Origin: Fremontodendron californicum
Lineage: Eukaryota > Streptophyta > Magnoliopsida > Malvales > Malvaceae
Length of the DNA stretch: 64,000 nucleotides
Reading direction: 5' to 3'
NCBI GenBank assembly: GCA_030761205.1
Contig: JAULJL010000048.1
Location: 2,914,001 to 2,978,000, forward strand
The stretch's first letter is position 1; every line of letters begins with the position of its first letter. The position numbers and the translations under genes are program-made. The notes under the pieces were generated by a model. That model had not been told where the DNA came from. It saw only the letters and a list, made by a program, of their open reading frames with translations, and made no database searches. This document shows, in pieces, positions 47,210 through 57,415 of the stretch.

Positions 47210-49122
47210 AGATTGTTGCTAGTCCCTAGCAACGACTCAATAAAAATAAAATAAGAAAATCTAATCTAATCCATTTTCGTAGGAAATCACGGTGGCACTT
47301 AGCATGTGACACAAGCCTTTAAACCCCTAGGTGTCCCTAGTGGACGAGTTTAGTCTCGTGAGGGTTTACAAGAACGATACCCACAAACATTGAAAAACTA
47401 AAATATAAATAAACTGCATATACCAAAAATATTTACTCCTAATCCTTTCAATACAAATTAGATACAATATTTGAACAAGTCTTATAAACTAATCAATAGC
47501 TTAAAGAATTTCACAAAAAATCATGCTTGAATGTAAATTGTTTGAGTTAAGCCAATATTAGCATAACATATCTCAATCAAAATATTGCATGTTCAAATTT
47601 AATCTCAACTTCTCACATGGGATACCCTCATGATTTTCACTCTTTAAAGTAGTGGTGAAGTGTTTACACTCAATCAATCTCATGAAAACAGTTCTACCAT
47701 ATTCTTGCTTGTCCACCTATTCTCCACTATTTAGATCATACAACTTCATGAATCAAGAGGTCTTTAATCAAGGTTGTAATGGGGCCAAGGGGTTTGTAAT
47801 GTGGTTGAAGAACAAAAGGATAAAGATATCACAAAGGTTCCAAAGAGTTCATAAAGTTTAGAGACATAAAAAGATCATACAAATAAAACTTTTCAAAACT
47901 CTTATAAAGCACATAATAACATAGGCTAAATATTCATGTTGAGCCTTTGCATCATTCTAACCAACTTTGTAACATCTTTTTTTTTTTTTTTAACTTTAAC
48001 TAGAAGTTCAAGAGAAGTTTTTTTCTTTTTAATATGGGAATGTATTTGACAATGATCCCTTTCTTTTTCTCTTGACTTTTTTCTTTCTTTTCCCCCCACA
48101 CTTATTTCTTGTTTCTAACCCAAATTTTTAACTAAAAATATCCCTTGTCTTTGCAACTTGTCTCAAAACATGCTAATTCATCTTTGGAACAAAGGTAAAG
48201 ATATAAGTATATTTAGGTTAGGGACAAGTTATGGTTACCAAAGAGATAGCTTATTCAATGTAGGCTCAAATTGGTTCACTAAGGGTGTGTTCTCTTGGAA
48301 CATCAATAAGGGATGGCTGTTTGGCTCTGGCTAAAAATCCTAATGCCTCTATCATATTCATGTTGTCACATGTATCAATATAGTCTCAAACGGTTTAAAG
48401 CAAGTTCTAGAGAATCCTGTAATCATAAGAGCACTCAAGAAAGAAATTAGATTGATTTGTATAATGCATAAATCATTATAGGCTCAAAAACTCACAAGGA
48501 TGATTATACAAGTCAGATTAAGTCTAAACATGCTTCTTTCTCAATCAACATATCATATTAACATTGGCTCAAAAAAAAAATGATATCAAGCTCAATTCTC
48601 ATGAAAATCTTCTCACTAATAACTTTGTTTTAGACTTATGCAATTCATATCTCATCATTGTATTAAAAAGGAACTAAAACACACTAAAAATTATAATAAA
48701 GACTCATAAAAAAAAAATAGTAGACAAAAATAAAAGAAATCCTAAATCATTCCCCCCACACTTAATTCTTACATTGTCCTCAATGTAAGTCTATTAACCC
48801 AAATGAAAGAATCATGTGTAAGAGAAAAGAACTAATAACATAAGAATAGGAACAGCTAAGACTCAAAACAAAACAAACTCATGCAACCTAAATAATCTTA
48901 AAATACTAAACAAAAATTAACAAGTAAACATAAAAAGATTAAAATCAAACTGACAAGGTGTGTCTCAAGTCTCCCTTACTCAGACCTTGTTCAGAATGAA
49001 TACTTCTAAATTGCTTAAAACACAACAAACTTTTTTTTTTTTTTTTGAAAAGAAGAAATCAAACTGACAAGGTATGTCTCAAGTCTCCCTTACTCAGACC
49101 TTGTTCAGAATGAATACTTCTG

Positions 49123-49158
<36 letters not shown>

Positions 49159-49302
49159 GCAAAATATGTCCCTTACCCCCTACTAAAATATGACATTGTC
49201 CCCAATGTCAAATTTTAAAGGTAGAATTTAGGAGATATTACCTGCAGAGGTTGCTAACCACTTATTATAACTGAGACACAACAAGCAAAATGTTAGATAA
49301 TG
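47210..49302 (-). other. 3' non-coding region of N1
   Basis: The full form of the 3' region: conserved block (about 47270-47400), spacer, GTGTGGGGGG tract near 48095, CATTG hairpin with purine tract (about 48750-48792), the 113-bp doublet with T/A-runs (about 48946-49150), and a TGACATTG/CAATGTCA hairpin near 49190-49210. No coding feature is visible. Short plus-strand ORFs such as 47652-47861 are accidental. Confidence 0.75.
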
Positions 49303-49950
49303 TCACAAAGACAAAGTGCAATCCACTCCTTGCTCGTCCATATCTCTTTTTCTTTTTCCGAGCGTTTGCGAAACAACCGTAGCAGATAAACACTCATAAG
49401 CTTGGAGCTTTTTGAGTAAATCTTCAATGGTTGTAGCAGAAATTATGGTTCTCCTTGCCTCTGAAAACATGAATCCATTATGCACAGCATTATCTAAATA
49501 TGAAAGCAAATTACTAAAATAACCATTAATATTAAGCAAACCAATGGGTTTCTTATTTGTGACCAAAGATGACCAAGAAGCCACGCAAGCTATTTCTTCC
49601 AATGTACCCAGACCTCCTGGTAAAGCAATGAATGCATCGGCAGAATGGTACATGATTGTTATCCGTTCAGGGACACTCCAGACTTGTATTTCCTTACCCA
49701 CGGTAGGTCCACAAAAACTTGTGAATAGTTTTGGCACGATTCCTAGAACTGGACTTCCTCCGGCGTGTGCTGCTGTAGCGACTGCTCCCATTAAACCCGT
49801 ACTACCGCCTCCATAAATCAAGTGGATCTTTTGTTGGGCAAGTATTACTCCAACTCTTATGGCTTCATCAGCGAATATGTTATTTTTCCCTGGATAAGCA
49901 CCTCCAAAGACACAAATTTTTTTAATGCGCTGGGATGAAGTACTTTCCAT
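49303..49950 (-). CDS. LOG-like cytokinin riboside 5'-monophosphate phosphoribohydrolase, copy 3 (intact)
   Basis: An intact, intronless 215-residue protein from MESTSSQ; an in-frame ATG at 49989 would add 13 residues, but the inner ATG after the A-run fits the LOG N-terminus (KKICVFGGAYPGK). LOG enzymes convert cytokinin nucleotides to active free bases in cytosol and nucleus. It has the Rossmann-type start, GGGSTGLMG, and the family signature PGGLGTLEE with the catalytic Glu; an Arg in VPERI aligns with the conserved active-site Arg, but the adjacent Lys of canonical LOGs is Ile. The C-terminus LGKRKRDMDEQ is basic and unlike usual LOG tails. Plant LOG genes normally have several introns, so this looks like a copy captured through RNA. 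It is carried by N1. Confidence 0.85.
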   Translation of the reverse strand: MESTSSQRIKKICVFGGAYPGKNNIFADEAIRVGVILAQQKIHLIYGGGSTGLMGAVATAAHAGGSPVLGIVPKLFTSFCGPTVGKEIQVWSVPERITIMYHSADAFIALPGGLGTLEEIACVASWSSLVTNKKPIGLLNINGYFSNLLSYLDNAVHNGFMFSEARRTIISATTIEDLLKKLQAYECLSATVVSQTLGKRKRDMDEQGVDCTLSL

Positions 49951-50315
49951 TTTTTTTTTTTTCGAGTGCCTGAAAGAGAATGAGTACATGGTGTAATATA
50001 TAGAGGACTGAGTAGTGAATCAGACAAGAGTAATAATGTCGCCGAAAGTGTATCTGACCTGTCAGAAGAAAATATTAACCCGAAAAAAGATTTTTGCGTG
50101 ATTTCAGGAAGAAAATCAAAAAGAGAAGAAAAAATCAACCGTAAAAGACAAATAAAAAAAAAACGAGAATAATTACACAAATCGAACAACACGTAAATTA
50201 AACCAAAATAAAGTTATTGCAAATCAAACCAAAAACTGAGAAGTCATTTATTGTAGTTGTGATTGTGGCTCACATCTTCCTCTGGTTTTACGTCCAGAAA
50301 CGGCTTAAACGCCTT

Positions 50316-50852
50316 CTATGAGTCGAGGATATGCTTCCCATCCAGTTTTCTTACAAGCTGGCAAACAGGGTCTTTTAACATCAGATTCCCAAGATGTTGC
50401 CATTCCCTTTGGAATTGCGGCCATAAATCAAGAATTTCTCTTTGTACGTCTCCACTAGGATGCGTCTCAAGAGAAAGTTGGATATTACCCAAATTCTCCT
50501 TACTCAGTCCATCCTTAATGAATTCAATTTTATCATCTCGATTAGAGGACGGAATCCCAATAGAACGACATTTACCGTTACACGTCCATCGTGCACATTT
50601 GTGGCAATTTGAACTCATGCGCTTTGCTCGTCGCTTCTTTGCAAAAGTGCTTCTACCTGTACCTGGTAAATGCAAAACAGGAAGATATTCATCTTCACGT
50701 ACCTTGGCTTCAATTATCCAACGTATGTCTGCAGGAATCCCTTTGTGCATAAGCATTCTTAATCTTTCAAATCGAACTTGGTAAAGCTTCAGTAAAATAT
50801 TTCGAGGAAAAGGAGGAAATCGTTTCTGCAATCTTGTGAGAATATCATCCAT
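50316..50852 (-). CDS. Cysteine-cluster passenger ORF, copy in N1 (intact, 178 aa)
   Basis: Nearly identical to the E1 copy (for example GIPADIR for GVPEDIR). It begins MDDILTRLQK; a further in-frame ATG at 50909 adds a phenylalanine-rich stretch from spacer sequence and is unlikely to be the start. KKRRAKR (72-78) precedes C83, C86, C91 and C95. The function is unknown; the family is not recognised. It lies about 365 bp upstream of the LOG-like start on the same strand. Confidence 0.62.
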   Translation of the reverse strand: MDDILTRLQKRFPPFPRNILLKLYQVRFERLRMLMHKGIPADIRWIIEAKVREDEYLPVLHLPGTGRSTFAKKRRAKRMSSNCHKCARWTCNGKCRSIGIPSSNRDDKIEFIKDGLSKENLGNIQLSLETHPSGDVQREILDLWPQFQREWQHLGNLMLKDPVCQLVRKLDGKHILDS

Positions 50853-51366
50853 CCTGAAAAAAAATGAAAAAAAAATGAAAGAGAAATTGGAAGAGAAATT
50901 TATATACAATATCAGTTTTGTGGGTAGCTGATGGAACCGACTTAAATAATCACGGAGTACCGTTATCCGCCATTTAACCGGGGTTAAAAAAAATAAAAAT
51001 TATATTTACATCTAGTTATTTTCAAAACAAGGATAAAAAAAACAAAAAAAAAAAACAACATAAAAAGACTCAAAAATAAAACACTCTAAATAAAATCCTA
51101 AATTCTTCCCCCCACACATAATTCTTACATTGTCATTAATGTAATGCTATTATCCCCCAATGCAAGAATTATATGTAAGAGAAAAGAACTATTAAACAAA
51201 AGAAACTTATGCAGCCTAAATGAACTTAAAAACAGTAAACACAATTAACAAAGAAACATAAGAAAAAGATTAAGAAAAAGAGAGCAAATCTGAGGATGGC
51301 AGTTTGGCAATGCTTTTACTAATTAGGCTGCCTCCCCCAATTAGCACTTGATTGATTGTTTTCAGC
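50853..51366 (-). other. Spacer between gag-like ORF and cassette in N1
   Basis: Former post-pol UTR: the GGGGGAGGCAGCC block (about 51328-51345) and a hairpin with GTGTGGGGGG tract (about 51105-51145). It is a second copy of the type of hairpin and purine tract found downstream of LOG, so the cassette lies between two such blocks. No coding feature is visible. Confidence 0.7.
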
Positions 51367-52305
51367 CTAGCCAATTCCCCTTCTTGGCATTTTAGGCTTG
51401 TCAGGCTCATACATGAAACTTCCCAAATTTGAGCGTTTCATAGGAAGCTTTCTTTGCACAAAACTGGATGCATTCTCCATTACAAGTATTATTCCATCAT
51501 CCTTTGTGGTGCATATCTCATCGAGGAATGGAGCATATGTTGGTACTTGTTGAATGGCATCCACAAACAAACTGTTTAAGGTTTCCAGCATGTTTTGTTC
51601 ATGTTCCTCCTCCTTGAACTTTGCGAATCTACTAGGGAAAGGTGGAGAAGAAACATTAGTAAAAATTGGAATCTTAAACGTTACCTCAGGTGCCGAAATA
51701 CTCTTATTTGGATTTGTGGCTTCATTATCCTCAAGAATAGAATCCATCTCTAATTTTGTTTCATCCTCATCTTGTTCCTCATTCTTCAAGGTCACAATAG
51801 TAGCATTCTCCTTTGGGTTAACCATCGTTTGGGCTGGGAGTTCTTCAGATCTTTGTGCTACCCATCCCACCATACTACTAGCCAATTGGCTCATTTGCTT
51901 TTCCAAACTCTGGATGCTTGCCCTTGTTTCCTGTTGAAATTGCAAAGAATCAGTAACAAGAGAATAGACAAGATCTTCTAAAGAAGTACCTGAGTTTTGA
52001 GTCATATGTGGTGGTTGAAAAAGATCTGGTTCTTGAGACCATGATTGATTGAAGCTAGATGGATGAGTGTAATTGGCATAAGGATCTACTTCTTGGTAAT
52101 TTTCCGAATAGCCATAATTAGTATGATCCCACCATCCCTCATGGTAAGTGTTTGAGTAATGATCATACTGTTGGTCTTGGAACACTTGATGGCCTTGACA
52201 TCCTCCCATGGCCAATTGTTGAACTGGGGAGGTGAGATTGGCTTGTTGATTCTCCATGTTTATGTATGCCACCAACTCTTCAAGTGTTAGATTGCTCAAT
52301 TCCAT
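51367..52305 (-). CDS. Gag-like ORF of N1 (312 aa, intact)
   Basis: The shortened gag homologue of the non-autonomous elements. It starts MELSNLTLEELVAYIN. The middle (YDHYSNTYHEGWWDHTNYGY) parallels the region after the zinc knuckle in B, then GTSLEDLV, QFQQET, PPFPSR and a tail ending KMPRRGIG. There is no capsid-like domain, no CCHC knuckle and no protease. The product could co-assemble with full gag from a relative or could be inert; the sequence does not decide. It remains open in N1 and at 57416-58351. Confidence 0.75.
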   Translation of the reverse strand: MELSNLTLEELVAYINMENQQANLTSPVQQLAMGGCQGHQVFQDQQYDHYSNTYHEGWWDHTNYGYSENYQEVDPYANYTHPSSFNQSWSQEPDLFQPPHMTQNSGTSLEDLVYSLVTDSLQFQQETRASIQSLEKQMSQLASSMVGWVAQRSEELPAQTMVNPKENATIVTLKNEEQDEDETKLEMDSILEDNEATNPNKSISAPEVTFKIPIFTNVSSPPFPSRFAKFKEEEHEQNMLETLNSLFVDAIQQVPTYAPFLDEICTTKDDGIILVMENASSFVQRKLPMKRSNLGSFMYEPDKPKMPRRGIG

Positions 52306-52423
52306 TGTTTTTTTTTTTTTTTTTTTTTAATTTGAAAAGAAAAACTTGTATGTACAAGAAAATAAAACTAATTAGAACTGAAAATCAGAATAAACCAAGT
52401 AACAAATAAACTAAAGAAAGCAA

Positions 52424-52441
52424 TCCCCGGCAACGGCGCCA
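52424..52441 (-). other. Primer-binding site of N1 (tRNA-Asp type)
   Basis: The minus strand reads TGGCGCCGTTGCCGGGGA, six bases from the 5' LTR. Confidence 0.93.
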
Positions 52442-52447
52442 AAAATT

Positions 52448-54489
52448 TGATGCACCCAAAAGAGTGTATCTTATTTAACCTTGCACTAAAAAGATAAATT
52501 GTAAGTATAGTAGTTAGCAAGGGTCGAGTCCTCAGGGATTGGGTTTTAGTTTATAAGTTATTAGTTTAAAACTTAAATTCAAGAACAATAAAAGAAAAGG
52601 GGTTTTTGAAGCCAGATTTAAACTAAAGTAAATAATAAGAATAAGATGCAAGGCGGTATAACCAGCCAATAAAAATATATATACTAAATTAGGCGGTATA
52701 ACCAGCCAATAAAAATATATATACTAAATTAGGCGGTATAACCAGCCAATAAAAATAAAACAAAGTTAATATACAAATTAGGCGGTATAACCAGCCAATA
52801 AAAATAAATATAAAAAATAAGCAAACTAAAAGTAAGAAAACAAATAAGTAAGAAGAATCAAATATGAAAAACATGGTTAAGGTTTCATTCTCCACCACTA
52901 GACATCATTAAGAATCAATTTCAGATCTATCAATATCAACCAACTATCAAAGTTAACAACCGTAGATAACAACAAGCTCTGTTACCCCAATCTTTCCTTA
53001 GTTTGTCGTTAAATAGAACAAGCTCTCTATTTAATCTCTAACCATTAAACAACCTAGAATAAGCTCTCTAAATTCAATTTAATGGCAGCTTTATGATGAG
53101 AAAGATAGGTTGATCTAAGCAACAAACACATAAGCTCGGATTGTTCAACTTAGGTTATGTTCCACTTTGCAATTATTGAAAACTTGACCATAATCATTAA
53201 TCACAAATTGCCACTTATGAATAGGAAATCAAGACAATTACACGGATCAAGACTCCTAAACTAGCAATAGATAATTATCAAGATCTATCTAGTTGTACAC
53301 CTAAATAAATCTAGACAACATCATGAACAATTCCTGTAGAAGAACATAAGCAACTTTGATAGAAAATTAATGATAGATAGAATCTGAAAATCAATCACAA
53401 AACATGTCTAGGGCTTTGAAATCACCCTTAACCAAATAGAAGTTTTAGCCTAGCATAGGCATTATAAACATAAACATAAAATTAAAGAAAATCTAAGAAG
53501 AAAATAAAAGAAAGAAAGAAGAAGAGGAAGAATATTAATTATCCAACCTCTTGCTCTCTCTAAAGAAAAAGAAAACTAGAGAAAAGAAAGAAAACTAGAG
53601 AAAAGAAAGAAGAAGAAAACTTAGAGAATTTTATTAAAATGGCTAATATCCTACCTATGTACAATATGATCCCTTACAATCATCCAAGGCCCTCTATTTA
53701 TACACATTTTGGAGGGCTAAATGACAAGAGACAAGCTTTACAAATTTCAAAGGTAGGTATATGACGATTTTGATCAGCCAACTTGATGGTCGATTTCGTC
53801 AATATTGGAGGCCTGATCTGATCACATGGTCTTCTAGAAAAAGGTTCCCCTATCAGTTACGGAACCATAGCCGTTGGAATCAGCTCATTTGCTGATGTGG
53901 TTAAGCAGATATGGGCAAAATACGAAAACATGTCAGCACAGACGTCATTGCACATCAGCCACCTTGATGGTCGATTTCTTCAATATTGGAGGCCTGATCT
54001 GATCACATGGTCTTCTAGACAAAGGTTCCCCTATCCGTTACGGAACCATAGCCGTTGGAATCAGCTAATTTGCTGATGTGGATAAGCAGATATGGGTAAA
54101 ATACGAAAACATGTCAGCACAGACGTCATTGTACATCAGCCACCTTGATGGTCGATTTCTCTAGGGAAAACGACTCCGTTTCAAGAAGTGTAAAACATGA
54201 AAAAGATAGATATGCCTCTTAGCTTTGCATGGCTACAAATTTCAGCCTTATTGCTTCAGTGAAACTCGATATATAGCTGATATGGCAAAAGGTGTCGGAA
54301 CTGGAACTGAACTGGATTTGCCCTTAATTCTAGTAATCTGAAATCACTCAAAGAAACTTGTGAAAAACACCAAAATACATAAAAATATAAAAGATCATAA
54401 ACACAATTAGACTAAACAATAATAACTCGTATTTGACACAAAACAATAATAAAACATAACTAAAAACTATATAATTATACGAGTTATCA
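52448..54489 (-). repeat. 5' LTR of N1
   Basis: 2042 bp, equal in length to the 3' partner, with the same doubled 181-bp segment and four minisatellite units. Its outer end GAGTTATCA is followed by the GGTTT duplication. Confidence 0.94.
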
Positions 54490-55986
54490 GGTTTGTAATG
54501 TGGTTGAAGAACAAAAGGATAAAGATATCACAAAGGTTCCAAAGAGTTCATAAAGTTTCGAGACATAAAAAGATCATACAAATAAAACTTCTCAAAACTC
54601 TTATAAAGCACATAATAACATAGGCTAAATATTCATGTTGAGCCTTTGCATCATTCTAACCAACTTTGTAACATCTTTTTCTTTACTTTAACTAGAAGTT
54701 CAAGAGAAGATTTTTTTTTTTTTTATATGAGAATGTATTTGACAATGATCCCTTTCTTTTTCTCTTGACTTTTTTTCTTTCTTTTCCCCCCACACTTATT
54801 TCTTGTTTCTAACCCAAATTTTCAATAAATCTTCTTTGTCTTTGCAGCTTGTCTCAAAACATGCTAATTCATCTTTTGGAACAAAGGTAAAGATATAAGT
54901 ATATTTAGGTTAGGGACAAGTTATGGTTACCAAAGATATAGCTTATTCAATGTAGGCTCAAATTGGTTCACTAAGGGTGTGTTCTCTTGGAACATTAATA
55001 ATGGATGGCTGTTTGGCTCTGGTTATAATCCTAATGCCTCTATCATATTCATGTTGTCACATGTATCAATATAGTCTCAAACGGTTTAAAGCAAGTTCTA
55101 GAGAATCATGTAATCATAAGAGCACTCAAGAAAGAAATTAGATTGATTTGTATAATGCATCAATCATTATAGGCTCAAAAACTCACAAGGATGATTATAC
55201 AAGTCAGATTAAGTCTAAACATGCTTCTTTCTCAATCAACATATCATATTAACATTGGCTCATAAAAGATTGACATCAAGCTCAATTCTCATGAAAATCT
55301 TCTCACTAATAAATCTGTTTTAGACTTATGCAATTCATATCTCATCATTGTATTAAAAAGGAACTAAAACTCACAAAAAATAATAATAATAATAATAATA
55401 AAGAAAAAAAAATAGTAGACAAAAATAAAAGAAATCCTAAATCATTCCCCCCCACACTTAATTCTTACATTGTCCTCAATGTAAGTCTATTAACTCAAAT
55501 GAAAGAATCATGTGTAAGAGAAAAGAACTAATAACATAAGAATAGGAACAACTAAGACTCAAAACAAAACAAAACCATGCAACCTAAATAATCCTAAAAT
55601 ACTAAACAAAAATTAACAAGTAAACATAAAAAGATTAAAATCAAACTGACAAGGTATGTCTCAAGTCTCCCTTACTCAGACCTTGTTCAGAATGAATACT
55701 TCTAAATTGCTTAAAACACAACAAACTCTTTTTTTTTTTTTTTTGAAAAGAAGAAATCAAACTGACAAGGTATGTCTCAAGTCTCCCTTACTCAGACCTT
55801 GTTCAGAATAAATACTTCTTATTTATTTTTTTTTTTAAATTAGCAAAATATGTCCCTTACCCCCTACTAAAATATGGCATTGTCCCCAATGTCAAATTTT
55901 AAAGGTAGAATTTAGGAGATATTACCTGCAGAGGTTGCTAACCACTTATTATAACTGAGACACAACAAGCAAAATGTTAGATAATG
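54490..55986 (-). other. 3' non-coding region of unit 1
   Basis: Homologous to 47775-49302 of N1, with GTGTGGGGGG tract (about 54786), CATTG hairpin (about 55465), the 113-bp doublet (about 55638-55815) and the CATTG/CAATG hairpin near 55875. An AAT triplet run lies near 55379-55402. No coding feature is visible. Confidence 0.75.
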
Positions 55987-56634
55987 TCACAAAGACAAAG
56001 TGCAATCCACTCCTTGCTCGTCCATATCTCTTTTTCTTTTTCCGAGCGTTTGCGAAACAACCGTAGCAGATAAACACTCATAAGCTTGGAGCTTTTTAAG
56101 TAAATCTTCAATGGTTGTAGCAGAAATTATGGTTCTCCTTGCCTCTGAAAACATGAATCCATTATCCACAGCATTATCTAAATATAAAAGCAAATTACTA
56201 AAATAACCATTAATATTAAGCAAACCAATGGGTTTCTTATTTGTGACCAAAGATGACCAAGAAGCCACGCAAGCTATTTCTTCCAATGTACCCAGACCTC
56301 CTGGTAGAGCAATGAATGCATCGGCAGAATGGTACATGATTGTCATCCGTTCAGGGATACTCCAGACTTGTATTTCCTTACCCACGGTAGGTCCACAAAA
56401 ACTTGTGAATAGTTTTGGCACGATTCCTAGAACTGGACTTCCTCCGACGTGTGCTGTTGTAGCGACTGCTCCCATTAAACCCGTACTACCGCCTCCATAA
56501 ATCAAGTGGATCTTTTGTTGGGCAAGTATTACTCCAACTCTTATGGCTTCATCAGCGAATATGTTATTTTTCCCTGGATAAGCACCTCCAAAGACACAAA
56601 TTTTTTTAATGCGCTGGGATGAAGTACTTTCCAT
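55987..56634 (-). CDS. LOG-like phosphoribohydrolase, copy 4 (intact)
   Basis: An intact 215-residue ORF, identical in protein to copy 5 and differing from copy 3 at a handful of residues (for example AHVGG for AHAGG, LLLYLD for LLSYLD). GGGSTGLMG, PERMT and PGGLGTLEE are present. Intronless, with the same basic C-terminus. The partner cysteine-cluster ORF upstream is truncated here, so the cassette is no longer complete. Confidence 0.83.
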   Translation of the reverse strand: MESTSSQRIKKICVFGGAYPGKNNIFADEAIRVGVILAQQKIHLIYGGGSTGLMGAVATTAHVGGSPVLGIVPKLFTSFCGPTVGKEIQVWSIPERMTIMYHSADAFIALPGGLGTLEEIACVASWSSLVTNKKPIGLLNINGYFSNLLLYLDNAVDNGFMFSEARRTIISATTIEDLLKKLQAYECLSATVVSQTLGKRKRDMDEQGVDCTLSL

Positions 56635-56997
56635 TTTTTTTTTCTTCGAGTGCCTGAAAGAGAATGAGTACATGGTGTAATATATAGAGGACTGAGTAGT
56701 GAATCAGACAAGAGTAATAATGTCGCCGAAAGTGTATCTGACCTGTCAGAAGAAAATGTTAACCTAACAAAAGATTTTTGCGTGATTTCAGGAAGAAAAT
56801 CAAAAAGAGAAGAAAAAATCAACCGTAAAAGAATAATAAAAAAAACGAGAATAATTACACAAATCGAACAACACGTAAATTAAACCGAAATGAAGTTATT
56901 GCAAATCAAACCAAAAGCTGAGAAGTCATTTATTGTAGTTGTGATTGTGGCTCACATCTTCCTCTGGTTTTACGTCAAGAAACGGCTTAAACGCCTT

Positions 56998-57215
56998 CTA
57001 TGAGTCGAGGATATGCTTCCCATCCAGTTTTCTTACAAGCTGGCAAACAGGGTCTTTTAACATCAGATTCCCAAGATGTTGCTATTCCCTTTGGAATTGC
57101 GGCCATAAATCAAGAATTTCTCTTTGTACGTCTCCACTAGGATGCGTCTCAAGAGAAAGTTGGATATTACCCAAATTCTCCTTACTCAGTCCATCCTTAA
57201 TGAATTCAATTTTAT
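56998..57215 (-). pseudogene. Cysteine-cluster ORF, C-terminal fragment in unit 1
   Basis: Only about the last 72 codons remain (ending GKHILDS). The sequence departs from the intact copies after CAATTTTAT at 57215 and continues as S1-type 3' region. The cysteine cluster is lost. In the duplicate unit the same position reads on normally, so the break is specific to this unit. Confidence 0.85.
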
Positions 57216-57415
57216 GCAACCTAAATAATCCTAAAATACTAAACAAAAATTAACAAGTAAACATAAAAAATAAAAATAAAAGCAATAAAAATAAAAATAA
57301 TAAAAGAAAAAGTAAAAGAAAGAGAAAGAGAAAGCAAATCTGAATATGGAAGGTTGGCAATTTCTTCTTTAATTGGGTTGCCTTCCCAATTAACACTTGA
57401 GTTAGTGTTTTGAAC
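57216..57415 (-). other. S1-type post-gag region in unit 1
   Basis: It matches 21799-21999 of S1: GCAACCTAAATAATCC, then an A/T-rich run and the TTGGGAAGGCAACCC-like block. It joins the cassette fragment to the gag-like ORF without the normal cassette-type spacer. Confidence 0.75.

Larger units (their letters stand above)
45155..54489 (-). mobile_element. Complete non-autonomous Athila-like element N1 with LOG-like cassette
   Basis: N1 is 9335 bp with two 2042-bp LTRs and target duplication GGTTT (45150-45154 and 54490-54494). On the minus strand: 5' LTR, primer site, gag-like ORF, cysteine-cluster ORF, LOG-like ORF, 3' non-coding region, polypurine tract, 3' LTR. All three ORFs are open. 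I counted about four differences between the LTRs by eye, one being TGGTGC for TGATGC at the outer left end. It is the type copy for the cassette. Confidence 0.95.

Noticed and set aside
49303..49950. LOG-like ORF as an ordinary host gene
   Set aside because: Each copy is bounded by element sequence, has no introns and moves with LTRs and target duplications.
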